Source: Acinetobacter brisouii CIP 110357
Lineage (GTDB): Bacteria > Pseudomonadota > Gammaproteobacteria > Pseudomonadales > Moraxellaceae
Length of the DNA: 64,000 nt
Direction of reading: 5' to 3'
Assembly: GCF_000488275.1 (NCBI RefSeq)
Contig: NZ_KI530763.1
Coordinates: 310,001 to 374,000, forward strand
Below are positions 48,698-57,743 of this stretch, piece by piece; the first letter of the stretch is position 1; the number at the start of each line of letters is the position of its first letter. The notes under the pieces were generated by a model, which did not search any database, was not told where the DNA came from, and was given only the letters and a program-made list of their open reading frames with translations. A program made the position numbers and the translations under genes.

Positions 48698-49178
48698 CAA
48701 ATTAAAGTTACTGGAAGTATGCATACACGACTGCTGCTATTGATGTTGTTGTAACAAAAGCCGATTCGAGTTGAGTTCGACACACGATCAAGCAGCATTT
48801 TTGCAGGACATTTGCACATCAAGCTGCATTTGAAAATGCAAAATCCCAAGTCATGAATTAAGGAAAATCGTATGGCAACACATCAGGCTGTTTATGTGCA
48901 TACCGCTCAAAGCGGTCGCCATTTTAGTGGTCTCAGTCTTCGTGACCCAAAGATCATTTTTTTCAATAAAAGGGGAAATTGGCATCAGCCATGTATCAGG
49001 CGGATCCAATACGGCTGTCAGAGCTACTTTTCTTAGCGTATTCAGCACACCTAAAAGCAATCCTTTTCGTCTTACTTGCAGAGTAGCTCGGCTTGTCCTT
49101 GCTGCGGAAGGCGCACGCTTTTTTTCAGGCATGGCGCGCTCAATTAGATTCATTTTTTCTTTTTTGTGAAGGTTTTTT
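48698..49178 (+). promoter_or_regulatory. Conserved 5' leader of permease A
   Basis: About 480 bases that share with the second leader: a 28-base identical block (48698-48725), a hairpin with unlike sequence before the leader frame (TTTTGCA...TGCAAAA), an identical ribosome-site/peptide-start block (48848-48901) and the CCGC-loop-GCGG hairpin. Also shared are a block near 49075-49106 and the ribosome site of the permease (49152-49187). Confidence 0.6.
48872..49036 (+). CDS. Leader peptide A
   Basis: 54 codons behind AAGGAAAATCGT. It begins MATHQAVYVHTAQSGRH; the first ten residues are identical to leader B, with only a synonymous base difference in those codons, while the rest is unlike. The pattern fits a regulatory leader peptide more than a functional protein. 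It ends 142 bases before the permease. Confidence 0.5.
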   Translation: MATHQAVYVHTAQSGRHFSGLSLRDPKIIFFNKRGNWHQPCIRRIQYGCQSYFS

Positions 49179-50606
49179 ATGACGCAGACCCATGAGAGCA
49201 ACTCCTCCTCTCACGATTTAAAACACGGACTTAAGTCACGTCATCTTACAATGATCTCAATTGCAGGTGTGATTGGAGGGTCATTATTTATAGGTTCAGG
49301 AAGTGTTATTTACTCTGCTGGTCCAGCCGCAATTTTAGCGTATGGATTGGGTGGCTTACTGATTCTGTTTATTATGCGTATGCTGGGTGAGATGGCTGTA
49401 CTCAACCCAGATAGTGGTTCATTTTCCACCTATGCTGACCGTGCAATTGGACGCTGGGCTGGCTTTACCATTGGCTGGTTGTACTGGTGTTCCTGGGCAT
49501 TACTCATGGGCTGGGAAGCGTATGTTGCGGGTAAAATTTTAAATAGCTGGTTTCCGCTGATTCCAATCTGGATCTATATGCTCGCGGTAATTACGGCGCT
49601 AGTCTTGGTGAACCTGCAAAACGTGAAGAATTACGGTGAATTTGAGTTCTGGTTTGCTCTAATCAAAGTGATCGCGATTATTATTTTCCTAGTGATTGGT
49701 AGTTTAGCCATTTTACATGTCTGGCCGTGGGCTACACCGTCGGCTCAGGGCTTTACCAACCTGACATCTCAAGGCTTTATGCCAAATGGTTTTTCATCCA
49801 TCATCACGGCTTTACTTGGGGTGATGTTTGCCTATATCGGTGCGGAAATTGTTACGGTTGCTGCGGCTGAATCAGACAACCCTTCACGAGAAATTCGTAA
49901 AGCATCCAATTCGATTGTTTGGCGAATCATGCTGTTTTATGTGGGTTCCATATTCGTTACCGTGTGCCTGATTCCACACAACGATCCACTTTTAAAAGAT
50001 GCAACTTGGGGAACATACAGTGTGACTTTAACGGCGCTAGGCATCCCTGAAGCACGTCACATTGTGAACTTTGTGGTACTCACTTCGGTATGTAGCTGCT
50101 TTAACTCGGCACTCTACACCTGCTCGCGCATGTTGTTCTCTCTGTCAAAACGTGGTGATGCACCAAAAAGCTTTGGTTCAATCAACAGTAAAGGTAGCCC
50201 TTGGATGGGTGTCTTAGTCTCTTGTAGCTTTGCCGTCTTCGCTGCCATTTTGACTGCAACAGGCAGTATGGATGTCTATGATATTTTCATGCTGGCAACA
50301 GGTACAGCAGCACTGTATGTTTATCTCACCATTGCTTGCTCACAACTTCGCTTACGCAAGAAACTTGAAGCAGAAGGTCAAAAAATTGACTTTAAAATGT
50401 GGCTTTTCCCTGGCTTAACCTATGCAGTGATTTTCACCATCATCGGTGCGATTATTGTGATGCTGATTGAAGGTACTTACTTCAAAGAAGTTATCTACAC
50501 ATCAGGTTTGGCGCTGTTTATTGTCGTTCTTGGTTTATGTGCTCAGAAATTTAACTGGGGCAAAGAACAACAACCTGAACTTGATCAAGAAAAAATACCT
50601 GGTTAA
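49179..50606 (+). CDS. Amino-acid permease, GABA-permease family (A)
   Basis: 475 residues, twelve transmembrane helices of the APC/AAT family: LKSRHLTMISIAGVIGGSLF with the substrate-backbone-binding loop, IMRMLGEMAVLNPDSGSFSTYADRAIGRWAGF, and NVKNYGEFEFWFALIKV. Roughly 60 percent identical by eye to permease B over the first 110 residues. It is preceded by the GabR-type operator and the long leader, so it is likely part of the GABA regulon; the exact substrate (GABA or a related amino acid) is not settled. Confidence 0.85.
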   Translation: MTQTHESNSSSHDLKHGLKSRHLTMISIAGVIGGSLFIGSGSVIYSAGPAAILAYGLGGLLILFIMRMLGEMAVLNPDSGSFSTYADRAIGRWAGFTIGWLYWCSWALLMGWEAYVAGKILNSWFPLIPIWIYMLAVITALVLVNLQNVKNYGEFEFWFALIKVIAIIIFLVIGSLAILHVWPWATPSAQGFTNLTSQGFMPNGFSSIITALLGVMFAYIGAEIVTVAAAESDNPSREIRKASNSIVWRIMLFYVGSIFVTVCLIPHNDPLLKDATWGTYSVTLTALGIPEARHIVNFVVLTSVCSCFNSALYTCSRMLFSLSKRGDAPKSFGSINSKGSPWMGVLVSCSFAVFAAILTATGSMDVYDIFMLATGTAALYVYLTIACSQLRLRKKLEAEGQKIDFKMWLFPGLTYAVIFTIIGAIIVMLIEGTYFKEVIYTSGLALFIVVLGLCAQKFNWGKEQQPELDQEKIPG

Positions 50607-50625
50607 TTCATCATTCATGCTCCTG

Positions 50626-50652
50626 AAAAACCCACCTAGTGTGGGTTTTTTT
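50626..50652 (+). terminator. Terminator of permease A gene
   Basis: AAAAACCCAC-CTAGT-GTGGGTTTTT followed by further T, 20 bases past the stop. Confidence 0.88.
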
Positions 50653-51170
50653 ATTGATCCAATCATGCTGTTCTCGCCAACTTAGCAAGCTTGTTTAAAG
50701 CTGATGCTTCCTGATGTTTATCTTTACGACTCAGTTGCGCTAGTGAGCTCGGAATTAAAATCAAGAGAAAAATACCGCGCTTAAATGTGCTTCTCCAATA
50801 TCAGCCTCCCCCGTCAGACAGCCAAATGCTGTTTTTGGAATCGCTGTTTTAATATTTCGCATCTCTTGACCAAATATAGAGAGATACGAATCGCTTATTT
50901 TGTATATTCCTAAAAACCCCAAGTCATAATTGTAAAAAAAGTGATTTTAGCTGACGGGTAAATGTCATATTTCTGCAAAAAAAATTTCGTATTTTGAGAT
51001 GTGTTTTTATTCGATTTTTACAGATAATTAAACGCACAATATAGCGTGATCAGTTCTATATATTCACATGAAAAATATAAGAATAAAAAAAACCATTTGA
51101 TAAAAATATGCGATAAATATCACATTTTATTTTAAATAAGTCTCTCATTTTTCAATTAAATTACACAATT
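50653..51170. other. Intergenic region before operator 2
   Basis: About 520 bases, AT-rich on the right. On the minus strand near 50680-50800 there are short frames that could be a decayed gene end, but none is convincing. Confidence 0.4.
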
Positions 51171-51200
51171 GGCTCTTTCCGCATGTCAGGAAATGGCTCT
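51171..51200 (+). promoter_or_regulatory. Direct-repeat operator 2 (GabR-type), permease B
   Basis: GGCTCT at 51171 and 51195, 24 bases apart, with the same flanks as operator 1 and the same CAAATTAAAG block 28 bases later (51223). Confidence 0.72.
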
Positions 51201-51222
51201 CGTTTATTGGTTGGTGACCCAT

Positions 51223-51644
51223 CAAATTAAAGTTACTGGAAGTATGCATATACAAATGGTGTTGTTTCCCAGATTGCTTTTTTCTCCATGCAATCTGGTG
51301 GCAACTCAAGAAATTTGTAGGGCATTTGTATTTGATTGTGCAATGCCCTAAGTCATGAATTAAGGAAAATCATATGGCAACACATCAAGCTGTTTATGTG
51401 CATGCCGCCTCAAGCGGCCGCCATCATACCGCTACTGACCGTCGCAGTCAGACAGCTTCTTTTTCACATTTTGGGGTCATTGGTATTTTTGCCAATGCAG
51501 TTGCGATGCCTGATTTGGGCAAAGCACATTTACTCTCTCTTTCCTTGCAGAGTAGTTAGGTTCGTCCTTGCTGCGTAACCCACAGTGCCTTCGGGCAAAT
51601 GCGGGTTCGGTATAAATCCATTTTTTCTTTTTTGAAGGTTTTTT
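51223..51644 (+). promoter_or_regulatory. Conserved 5' leader of permease B
   Basis: About 420 bases with the same ordered blocks as leader A. Its own hairpin before the leader frame is AGGGCATT...AATGCCCT (8 bp, near 51329-51350), then the identical block to the peptide start, and the hairpin G-CCGC-loop-GCGG-C where leader A has A-...-T: a compensatory change. Confidence 0.6.
51374..51559 (+). CDS. Leader peptide B
   Basis: 61 codons behind AAGGAAAATCAT. Begins MATHQAVYVHAASSGRHH, matching leader A, then diverges and ends LSLSLQSS. It stops 85 bases before the permease start. Likely a regulatory leader frame. Confidence 0.5.
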   Translation: MATHQAVYVHAASSGRHHTATDRRSQTASFSHFGVIGIFANAVAMPDLGKAHLLSLSLQSS

Positions 51645-53036
51645 ATGACGCAAGCAAATCAAGCCTCACTCTCTCAAGGCTTAAAAAACCGCCATGTCAC
51701 CATGCTGTCTATTGCAGGTGCCATCGGGGCAGGTTTATTCGTCGGTTCAGGGCATGCCATCGCTTCAGCTGGCCCTGCTGCTATTTTAGCTTATTTCATC
51801 GCAGGGACACTGGTGGTTCTGGTCATGCGTATGCTCGGTGAAATGGCCGTTTCTCAACCTGACAGTGGTTCATTTTCAACCTATGCCGATCGTTCGATTG
51901 GTAAATGGGCTGGGTTTACCATCGGCTGGTTGTATTGGTGGTTCTGGGTCTTGGTTATTCCATTTGAAGCCAATGCCGCAGCTGCCATTATTAACTCTTG
52001 GATTCCTGGCGCACCAGTTTGGTTGCTCGCCTTCCTCATTACCGCCGCACTGACTGTAACCAACCTGTTTAGCGTAAAAAATTACGGTGAATTCGAGTTC
52101 TGGTTTGCATTAATCAAAGTAGTGTCGATTATCGCGTTCATTATTTTTGGTTGTGCTGCTGTGTTTGGTTTCTCTCCAAACCCAGAAGTTAGCGGGGTTA
52201 AACACCTATGGGATCATGGTGGTTTTATGCCAAATGGTTGGGGGCCAGTCTTGGCTGCGTTACTAACCACCATGTTCTCATTTATGGGTTCTGAAATTGT
52301 CACGATTGCTGCAAGTGAGTCAAAAGACCCTGAACATCAGATTACCAAAGCAACCAACTCGGTGATTTGGCGTATCGCATTGTTCTATATCGTGTCAATC
52401 TTCATTGTGATTGCGCTTGTGCCTTGGAATGATCCGAACTTGCCAAATATGGGTTCATATCAAACCGTATTGTCTGCACTGCACGTCCCACATGCAAAAT
52501 TGATGGTTGATATTGTGGTATTGACCTCTGTGGCTAGCTGTTTGAACTCGGCGCTCTATACCGCTTCACGTATGGTGTATTCTTTAGGCGTCCGTGGTGA
52601 TGCACCTTCATTTACCAAAAAAGTAAACTCGCAACATACACCTGTATATGCAGTTTTACTGTCAACCGCAGTGGCTTTTATCTGTACTTTTGCCAACTAT
52701 GCTGCACCAAAAGCAGTCTTTAACTTCCTGCTTGACAGCTCTGGTGCGATTGCGTTGCTGGTTTATCTGGTGATTGCATTCTCGCAACTGGCAATGCGCA
52801 AAAAACTGGTGGCTGAAGGTAAACAGCTCAGCATGAAAATGTGGTGCTTCCCGTACCTGACTTGGGCCGTGATTGTCTTTATCATCGCAGCACTCGTCAT
52901 CATGGCATTTGATCCAGCGCATACGCATGAAATCACTTCAACGGCGATTCTCAGTGTGTTCGTGGTTATCTCTGGTCTGATCGTGACTAAGCGCCGCAGT
53001 GAAAAAGCACCTTCAGCCATCGCTGAAAGCAAATAA
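51645..53036 (+). CDS. gabP: GABA permease
   Basis: 463 residues, twelve transmembrane helices, APC/AAT family: LKNRHVTMLSIAGAIGAGLF, VMRMLGEMAVSQPDSGSFST, NVKNYGEFEFWFALIKV-type region and GSEIVTIAASESKDPEHQI. It imports 4-aminobutyrate with protons. It lies next to gabR-gabT-gabD and has operator 2. The ribosome site and start (GAAGGTTTTTTATGACGCA) are identical to permease A. Confidence 0.87.
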   Translation: MTQANQASLSQGLKNRHVTMLSIAGAIGAGLFVGSGHAIASAGPAAILAYFIAGTLVVLVMRMLGEMAVSQPDSGSFSTYADRSIGKWAGFTIGWLYWWFWVLVIPFEANAAAAIINSWIPGAPVWLLAFLITAALTVTNLFSVKNYGEFEFWFALIKVVSIIAFIIFGCAAVFGFSPNPEVSGVKHLWDHGGFMPNGWGPVLAALLTTMFSFMGSEIVTIAASESKDPEHQITKATNSVIWRIALFYIVSIFIVIALVPWNDPNLPNMGSYQTVLSALHVPHAKLMVDIVVLTSVASCLNSALYTASRMVYSLGVRGDAPSFTKKVNSQHTPVYAVLLSTAVAFICTFANYAAPKAVFNFLLDSSGAIALLVYLVIAFSQLAMRKKLVAEGKQLSMKMWCFPYLTWAVIVFIIAALVIMAFDPAHTHEITSTAILSVFVVISGLIVTKRRSEKAPSAIAESK

Positions 53037-53051
53037 TCAAATTCAATACAG

Positions 53052-53085
53052 GCATCAACCTATGCCTGTATTCACAGGTTGATGC
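53052..53085 (+). other. Hairpin after gabP
   Basis: GCATCAACCT...AGGTTGATGC, a perfect 10-bp stem with a 14-base loop, 15 bases past gabP. It has no U run, so it is not a standard terminator; it may stabilise the 3' end. Confidence 0.5.
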
Positions 53086-53230
53086 TGAAGAAAAAGTAAA
53101 TTGGTCAGGTTATTTAGATTACTGTGTCTGGCATGGGCATACTAATACTACTCTCCCAAATCCCTGACTTTGTGAGCGCTAACACAGTTTACTTTTTCGA
53201 CAGCATCACGCTGGTCTAGCGACCAAAGGA

Positions 53231-53263
53231 AACAAGGAGATTTGGCGATCTCCTTGTTTTTTT
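53231..53263. terminator. Bidirectional terminator between gabP and gabR
   Basis: AACAAGGAGAT-TTGGCG-ATCTCCTTGTT followed by T run; gabR ends 12 bases beyond on the other strand. Confidence 0.87.
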
Positions 53264-53274
53264 ATTGTCGGATT

Positions 53275-54774
53275 TTAATTGAGTGTTGGCACACCCGCTT
53301 CGCGTAAGCACTGCAACAGCACGCCAAATGCCATCACCATGTCTTTTTCATCGACACAGGCAAAACCCATCAATAAACCACGCTGTGCACGTGCATGCGA
53401 ATGCATATAGTATTGTGACAATGGACGCACCTTCACTCCGCGTTCTAGTGCCTTGGTGGCAATTGCCACATCATCACAGTAGGTTGGCAGTTTCATCACC
53501 AGATGCAAGCCTGAAGCTTCATCGTATTCATGCAAAAAGTCTTTGCCCAAATAACGGTAAATCAGATCGATCAGGAAAGAACGACGCTTGCCGTAGAGTA
53601 AGCGCATACGGCGAATATGTGCTTCATAATGCCCTTCACGAATAAACTCTGCCAATGCCTTTTGCACCAGTAAATGCCCACCGCGATACAGCTCAGCTGC
53701 GACAATACGTAGCGGTGAGAACAATGGTTTTGGCACCACCAGATAACCAATACGTAGCGCCGGGTAAATGGTTTTACTAAAGGTTCCCATGTAGATTACA
53801 GGTGCTTCGGGTTCTAAACCTTGCAAAGATGGATATGGCTGTCCTGAAAAACGGAACTCACTGTCGTAGTCATCTTCAATAATCCAACTGCCATGCTGAC
53901 GTGCGATATTTAATAATTGTTTACGACGTGCCAGACTCAAATGCGAACCGAGCGGATATTGATGCGATGGAGTCACAAAAATCAGTTTGGGTGCTTGTTT
54001 GGGGTTATCTTCTGGAATAATCCCTTCAATATCCACAGGCATTGGGCGCAAATGCAGCCCGTTAATCCGCAAAGTATTGCGCATACCCCAGTAGGCAGGA
54101 TCTTCAATCCAGACATGATCACCAATATCACTTAGCGCGCGCGACACCAAATCTATGCCTTGGTGAATGCCTTCGGTAATAATAATCTGATCAACATCAC
54201 ATTGGACTGAACGTGCTACACGCAAATAATCTGCCAGAGCGCTGCGCAGTTCAACACAACCGCCCGCATTGCTATAAATCAGGCGATTAATGTCTGGTTC
54301 ACGGCTTAAACGCGACTGAATTCGACTAAAAATATGATGTGGAAATTCAGTGACATCGGGTGCGCCTGGCACAAAAGCACCCCACTGATGTGGAGATGCG
54401 GCGGCATAGCCCATCAGACTCGCCCCACGATGCGACAACGTATAATCACGCCGTGGTGGCTGCAAATGTGGCTGAGCTTTCTTTTTCTGGCTATTTAAAA
54501 ATGCTTCAGGCAGTTTCTCGGCAACCCATGTGCCATGCCCTGTACGCGCTTCAACATAACCTTCCGCTTGCAGCTGTTCATACGCCGTCAGTACCGTATT
54601 TCGCGATACATGAATTTCACCCGCCAGATCACGCGACGCAGGTAATCGGGTCTTCGGCTGTAATACTCCTTCCACAATGGCACTACGCAAACAACGAAAT
54701 AACCGTTGATGTAGCGTACCCTCGGCGTCTTGTTGTAATCGTTGCAACAAATGATCTCCAAGCAGGCTACGCAA
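53275..54774 (-). CDS. gabR: MocR/GabR-type PLP-dependent transcriptional regulator
   Basis: 499 residues. N-terminal GntR winged helix (LHQRLFRCLRSAIVEGVLQPKTRLPASRDLAGEIHVSRNTVL, roughly 18-60) fused to an aminotransferase fold. PLP region: IEDDYDSEFRF and the Lys of TFSKTIYPALRIGY. In MocR proteins GABA with PLP forms the activating ligand. Start codon TTG at 54774 behind AGAAGGAG; no ATG fits. The start overlaps operator 3, implying autoregulation. Divergent from gabT. Confidence 0.88.
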   Translation of the reverse strand: MRSLLGDHLLQRLQQDAEGTLHQRLFRCLRSAIVEGVLQPKTRLPASRDLAGEIHVSRNTVLTAYEQLQAEGYVEARTGHGTWVAEKLPEAFLNSQKKKAQPHLQPPRRDYTLSHRGASLMGYAAASPHQWGAFVPGAPDVTEFPHHIFSRIQSRLSREPDINRLIYSNAGGCVELRSALADYLRVARSVQCDVDQIIITEGIHQGIDLVSRALSDIGDHVWIEDPAYWGMRNTLRINGLHLRPMPVDIEGIIPEDNPKQAPKLIFVTPSHQYPLGSHLSLARRKQLLNIARQHGSWIIEDDYDSEFRFSGQPYPSLQGLEPEAPVIYMGTFSKTIYPALRIGYLVVPKPLFSPLRIVAAELYRGGHLLVQKALAEFIREGHYEAHIRRMRLLYGKRRSFLIDLIYRYLGKDFLHEYDEASGLHLVMKLPTYCDDVAIATKALERGVKVRPLSQYYMHSHARAQRGLLMGFACVDEKDMVMAFGVLLQCLREAGVPTLN

Positions 54775-54776
54775 TT

Positions 54777-54806
54777 GGCTCTCTCCTTCTGTATTAAAGT
54801 GGCTCT
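54777..54806. promoter_or_regulatory. Direct-repeat operator 3 between gabR and gabT
   Basis: GGCTCT at 54777 and 54801, 24 bases apart, then GAAATTATAG 28 bases after the second copy (54829), a -10-like block for gabT. The first repeat lies between the gabR ribosome site and its TTG. Confidence 0.75.
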
Positions 54807-54927
54807 CGTTAGTTGCCGCCTAAAGCGCGAAATTATAGCGATACACAGTGATTGTAAACCATCATAATCCATGATGATGCTATACATACGTACAAGCTGT
54901 AACCGATGACAAAAATGAGGGATTAAC

Positions 54928-56217
54928 ATGAGCGATAAACATACTGCACTGAACGAGCGCAAACAGCAAGCAACACCACGTGGCGTAGGTGTAATGTGTC
55001 AGTGGTATGCAGAAAAAGCTGAAAATGCAACACTTTGGGATGCTGAAGGCAACCAATTTATCGACTTCGCTGGTGGTATCGCAGTATTGAATACTGGTCA
55101 CCGTCACCCGAAAGTGATTGCGGCTGTGACTGAACAGTTAACTAAATTCACACACACTGCTTACCAAGTTGTCCCTTACGAAAGTTATGTGGCTTTGGCT
55201 GAACGTATCAATGAACGTGCTCCAATCGCAGGCCCTGCAAAAACGACATTCTTCTCTACAGGTGCAGAAGCTGTAGAAAATGCAGTAAAAATTGCACGCG
55301 CTTACACAGGTCGTCACGGCATCATTACTTTTGGTAACGGTTTCCACGGTCGTTCTTTCATGACTATGGCAATGACAGGTAAAACTGCACCTTACAAACG
55401 TGACTTCGGTGTTATGCCTGCTGGCGTATTCCACGCGCGTTACCCAGTTCCTGCAAAAGGCGTGTCAATTGAAGACGCGATCGAAAGCATCGAAAACATT
55501 TTCAGTGAAGACGTTGCAGCTCATGACGTTGCAGCAATCGTTCTTGAACCAGTTCAAGGTGAAGGCGGTTTCAACGTTGTTCCTGCTGAATTCTTAAAAC
55601 GCCTTCGCGCGCTTTGTGACAAACACGGTATCTTGTTGGTTGCTGACGAAGTTCAATCTGGTTTCGCCCGTACTGGTAAATTATTTGCCATGAACTACTT
55701 TGAAACTAAAGCAGACTTGATCACTATGGCGAAAAGCTTAGGTGGCGGCTTCCCGATCTCAGGTGTTGTAGGCCGTGCTGAAGTCATGGACGCGCCAAAC
55801 CCAGGCGGTCTAGGTGGTACTTATGCAGGTAGCCCAATTGCTGTTGCTGCTGCTCATGCCGTGATCGATGTCATCGAAGGTGAAAACCTGTGCGAACGTG
55901 CCAATGAATTGGGTGCTGAGCTTGTTGCAACTTTAGAAAGCATCAAAGCAGCTACTGGCGATGTTGTCACTCACATCCGTGCTTTAGGTTCTATGGTTGC
56001 TGTTGAACTTGAAACTGCTGAACAAGCAAAAACTGTACAACAACATGCAATGGACAACGGCCTATTGATCCTGACTTGTGGTAAATATGGTAACGTGATC
56101 CGTTTCTTGTATCCATTGACGATTCCTGTTGAACAATTCCGTCAAGGTCTAGACATCTTGAAACAAGGTTTTGCAACTTTAAATACAACTACAAATTCTG
56201 CGGAGCAGTCTGCATGA
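54928..56217 (+). CDS. gabT: 4-aminobutyrate transaminase
   Basis: 429 residues. Class III aminotransferase: PLP Lys269 in ITMAKSLGGGFP, VADEVQSGFARTG, STGAEAVENAVKIAR. It transfers the GABA amino group to 2-oxoglutarate, giving succinate semialdehyde and glutamate. AGGGATTAAC precedes the ATG. Overlaps gabD by four bases. Confidence 0.96.
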   Translation: MSDKHTALNERKQQATPRGVGVMCQWYAEKAENATLWDAEGNQFIDFAGGIAVLNTGHRHPKVIAAVTEQLTKFTHTAYQVVPYESYVALAERINERAPIAGPAKTTFFSTGAEAVENAVKIARAYTGRHGIITFGNGFHGRSFMTMAMTGKTAPYKRDFGVMPAGVFHARYPVPAKGVSIEDAIESIENIFSEDVAAHDVAAIVLEPVQGEGGFNVVPAEFLKRLRALCDKHGILLVADEVQSGFARTGKLFAMNYFETKADLITMAKSLGGGFPISGVVGRAEVMDAPNPGGLGGTYAGSPIAVAAAHAVIDVIEGENLCERANELGAELVATLESIKAATGDVVTHIRALGSMVAVELETAEQAKTVQQHAMDNGLLILTCGKYGNVIRFLYPLTIPVEQFRQGLDILKQGFATLNTTTNSAEQSA

Positions 56218-57665
56218 TCCAAACCAACTTGCAGTATTTGCTAAAACACCCAGATATTACGTTTGAAGCACCTGCTTCAGACGACTATATCGAGGTGAAT
56301 GACGCTGCTACAGGTGAAACGCTGGCGTGGGTAAAAACCTACGACAGCGCAGCTGTTGAAGCAGCCATTTTACGTTCTCAAAAAGCGCAGGCAGCTTGGA
56401 AAAAACAAACTGTGACTGCACGTGCCGACGTACTCTGGGCATGGTACAACCTCATGCTGGCTCACAAAGAAGATTTGGCACAAATCTTAACGGCGGAGCA
56501 AGGCAAACCACTGGCGGAAGCACGTGGTGAGATTGGTTACGCAGCCTCTTTCATTCGTTGGTTTGCAGAACAGGCACGTCGTATTGACGGTGAAGTTTTA
56601 CCATCAGTGCAACCCCAACAACGCTTACTTGTGATTAAACAAGGCATTGGTGTGACTGCGGCGATTACCCCTTGGAACTTCCCAGCGGCAATGATCACCC
56701 GTAAAGCAGCACCAGCAATTGCAGCGGGTTGTTCAATGTTAGTTAAACCAGCAGAACAAACCCCGTTAACTGCTTATGCGCTTGAAGTACTTGCACTACA
56801 AGCAGGCTTGCCTGTTGATGTTCTCATTAACATCAGCGGTAATGCTGCAGAAGTCGGCAAAACTTTATGTGACAGTGACATCGTACGCAAACTCAGCTTC
56901 ACAGGTTCAACCCAAGTGGGTCGTATCTTGATGCAACAATGTGCACCAACCATCAAGAAACTTTCTCTTGAACTGGGCGGTAACGCACCTGTCTTGATTT
57001 TTGATGACGCGAATCTGGATCAAGCGGTTCAAGGCATCATGGCAAGTAAATACCGTAACAGCGGTCAAACCTGTGTCTGCGCAAACCGTATTTATGTTCA
57101 GGACGGCATTTATGATGCAGTAGCTGAACGTCTGGTTGAAACTGTAGCGAAACAGTTGAAAGTCGGTGACGGTCGTCATGAAGGTTCAACTCAAGGGCCG
57201 TTGATTGACGAAAAAGCTGTGGCTAAAGTTCAATCACATATCGATGATGCTGTGGCAAAAGGTGCGCAAATCCGTATTGGTGGTAAGCGTTCTGAGCTAG
57301 GTGCAACATTCTTTGAACCAACTGTGTTGACTGGCGTGACACAAGACATGAAAGTTGCCAAAGAAGAAACATTTGGTCCGCTTGCTCCATTGTTCCGCTT
57401 CAAAACTGAAGACGAAGCTGTGGCAATGGCAAACGACACTGAGTTTGGCTTGGCAGCGTACTTGTTCACTCAAAACACAGCACGTCAATGGCGTGTCGGT
57501 GAAGCACTCGAATATGGTATGGTCGGCATCAACACTGGTGCGATCTCCAATGAAATTGCACCATTTGGTGGTGTAAAACAATCAGGTCTTGGACGTGAAG
57601 GTTCGAAGTTCGGCATCGAAGAGTATCTCGAAATGAAATACTTGTGTGTTGATCTTTCTGAATAA
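56214..57665 (+). CDS. gabD: Succinate-semialdehyde dehydrogenase
   Basis: 483 residues. Aldehyde dehydrogenase: ITPWNFPAAM, Glu253 in LELGGNAPV and catalytic Cys287 in SGQTCVCANR, which is the GabD form. It oxidises succinate semialdehyde to succinate. Starts in the gabT stop (ATGA). Confidence 0.96.
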   Translation: MIQTNLQYLLKHPDITFEAPASDDYIEVNDAATGETLAWVKTYDSAAVEAAILRSQKAQAAWKKQTVTARADVLWAWYNLMLAHKEDLAQILTAEQGKPLAEARGEIGYAASFIRWFAEQARRIDGEVLPSVQPQQRLLVIKQGIGVTAAITPWNFPAAMITRKAAPAIAAGCSMLVKPAEQTPLTAYALEVLALQAGLPVDVLINISGNAAEVGKTLCDSDIVRKLSFTGSTQVGRILMQQCAPTIKKLSLELGGNAPVLIFDDANLDQAVQGIMASKYRNSGQTCVCANRIYVQDGIYDAVAERLVETVAKQLKVGDGRHEGSTQGPLIDEKAVAKVQSHIDDAVAKGAQIRIGGKRSELGATFFEPTVLTGVTQDMKVAKEETFGPLAPLFRFKTEDEAVAMANDTEFGLAAYLFTQNTARQWRVGEALEYGMVGINTGAISNEIAPFGGVKQSGLGREGSKFGIEEYLEMKYLCVDLSE

Positions 57666-57683
57666 TCATTCAGACAACCCATT

Positions 57684-57722
57684 AAAAAAACCAGTCTCGC
57701 CCATTCGATGACTGGTTTTTTT
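57684..57722. terminator. Bidirectional terminator between gabD and the symporter gene
   Basis: AAACCAGTC-loop of 13-GACTGGTTT with A and T runs, between converging genes. Confidence 0.82.
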
Positions 57723-57743
57723 ATGCCTGCTATTATCTTGGTT

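Noticed and set aside
50680..50800. Possible decayed gene end on the minus strand after permease A
   Set aside because: Short frames only, with shifts needed and no recognised family.
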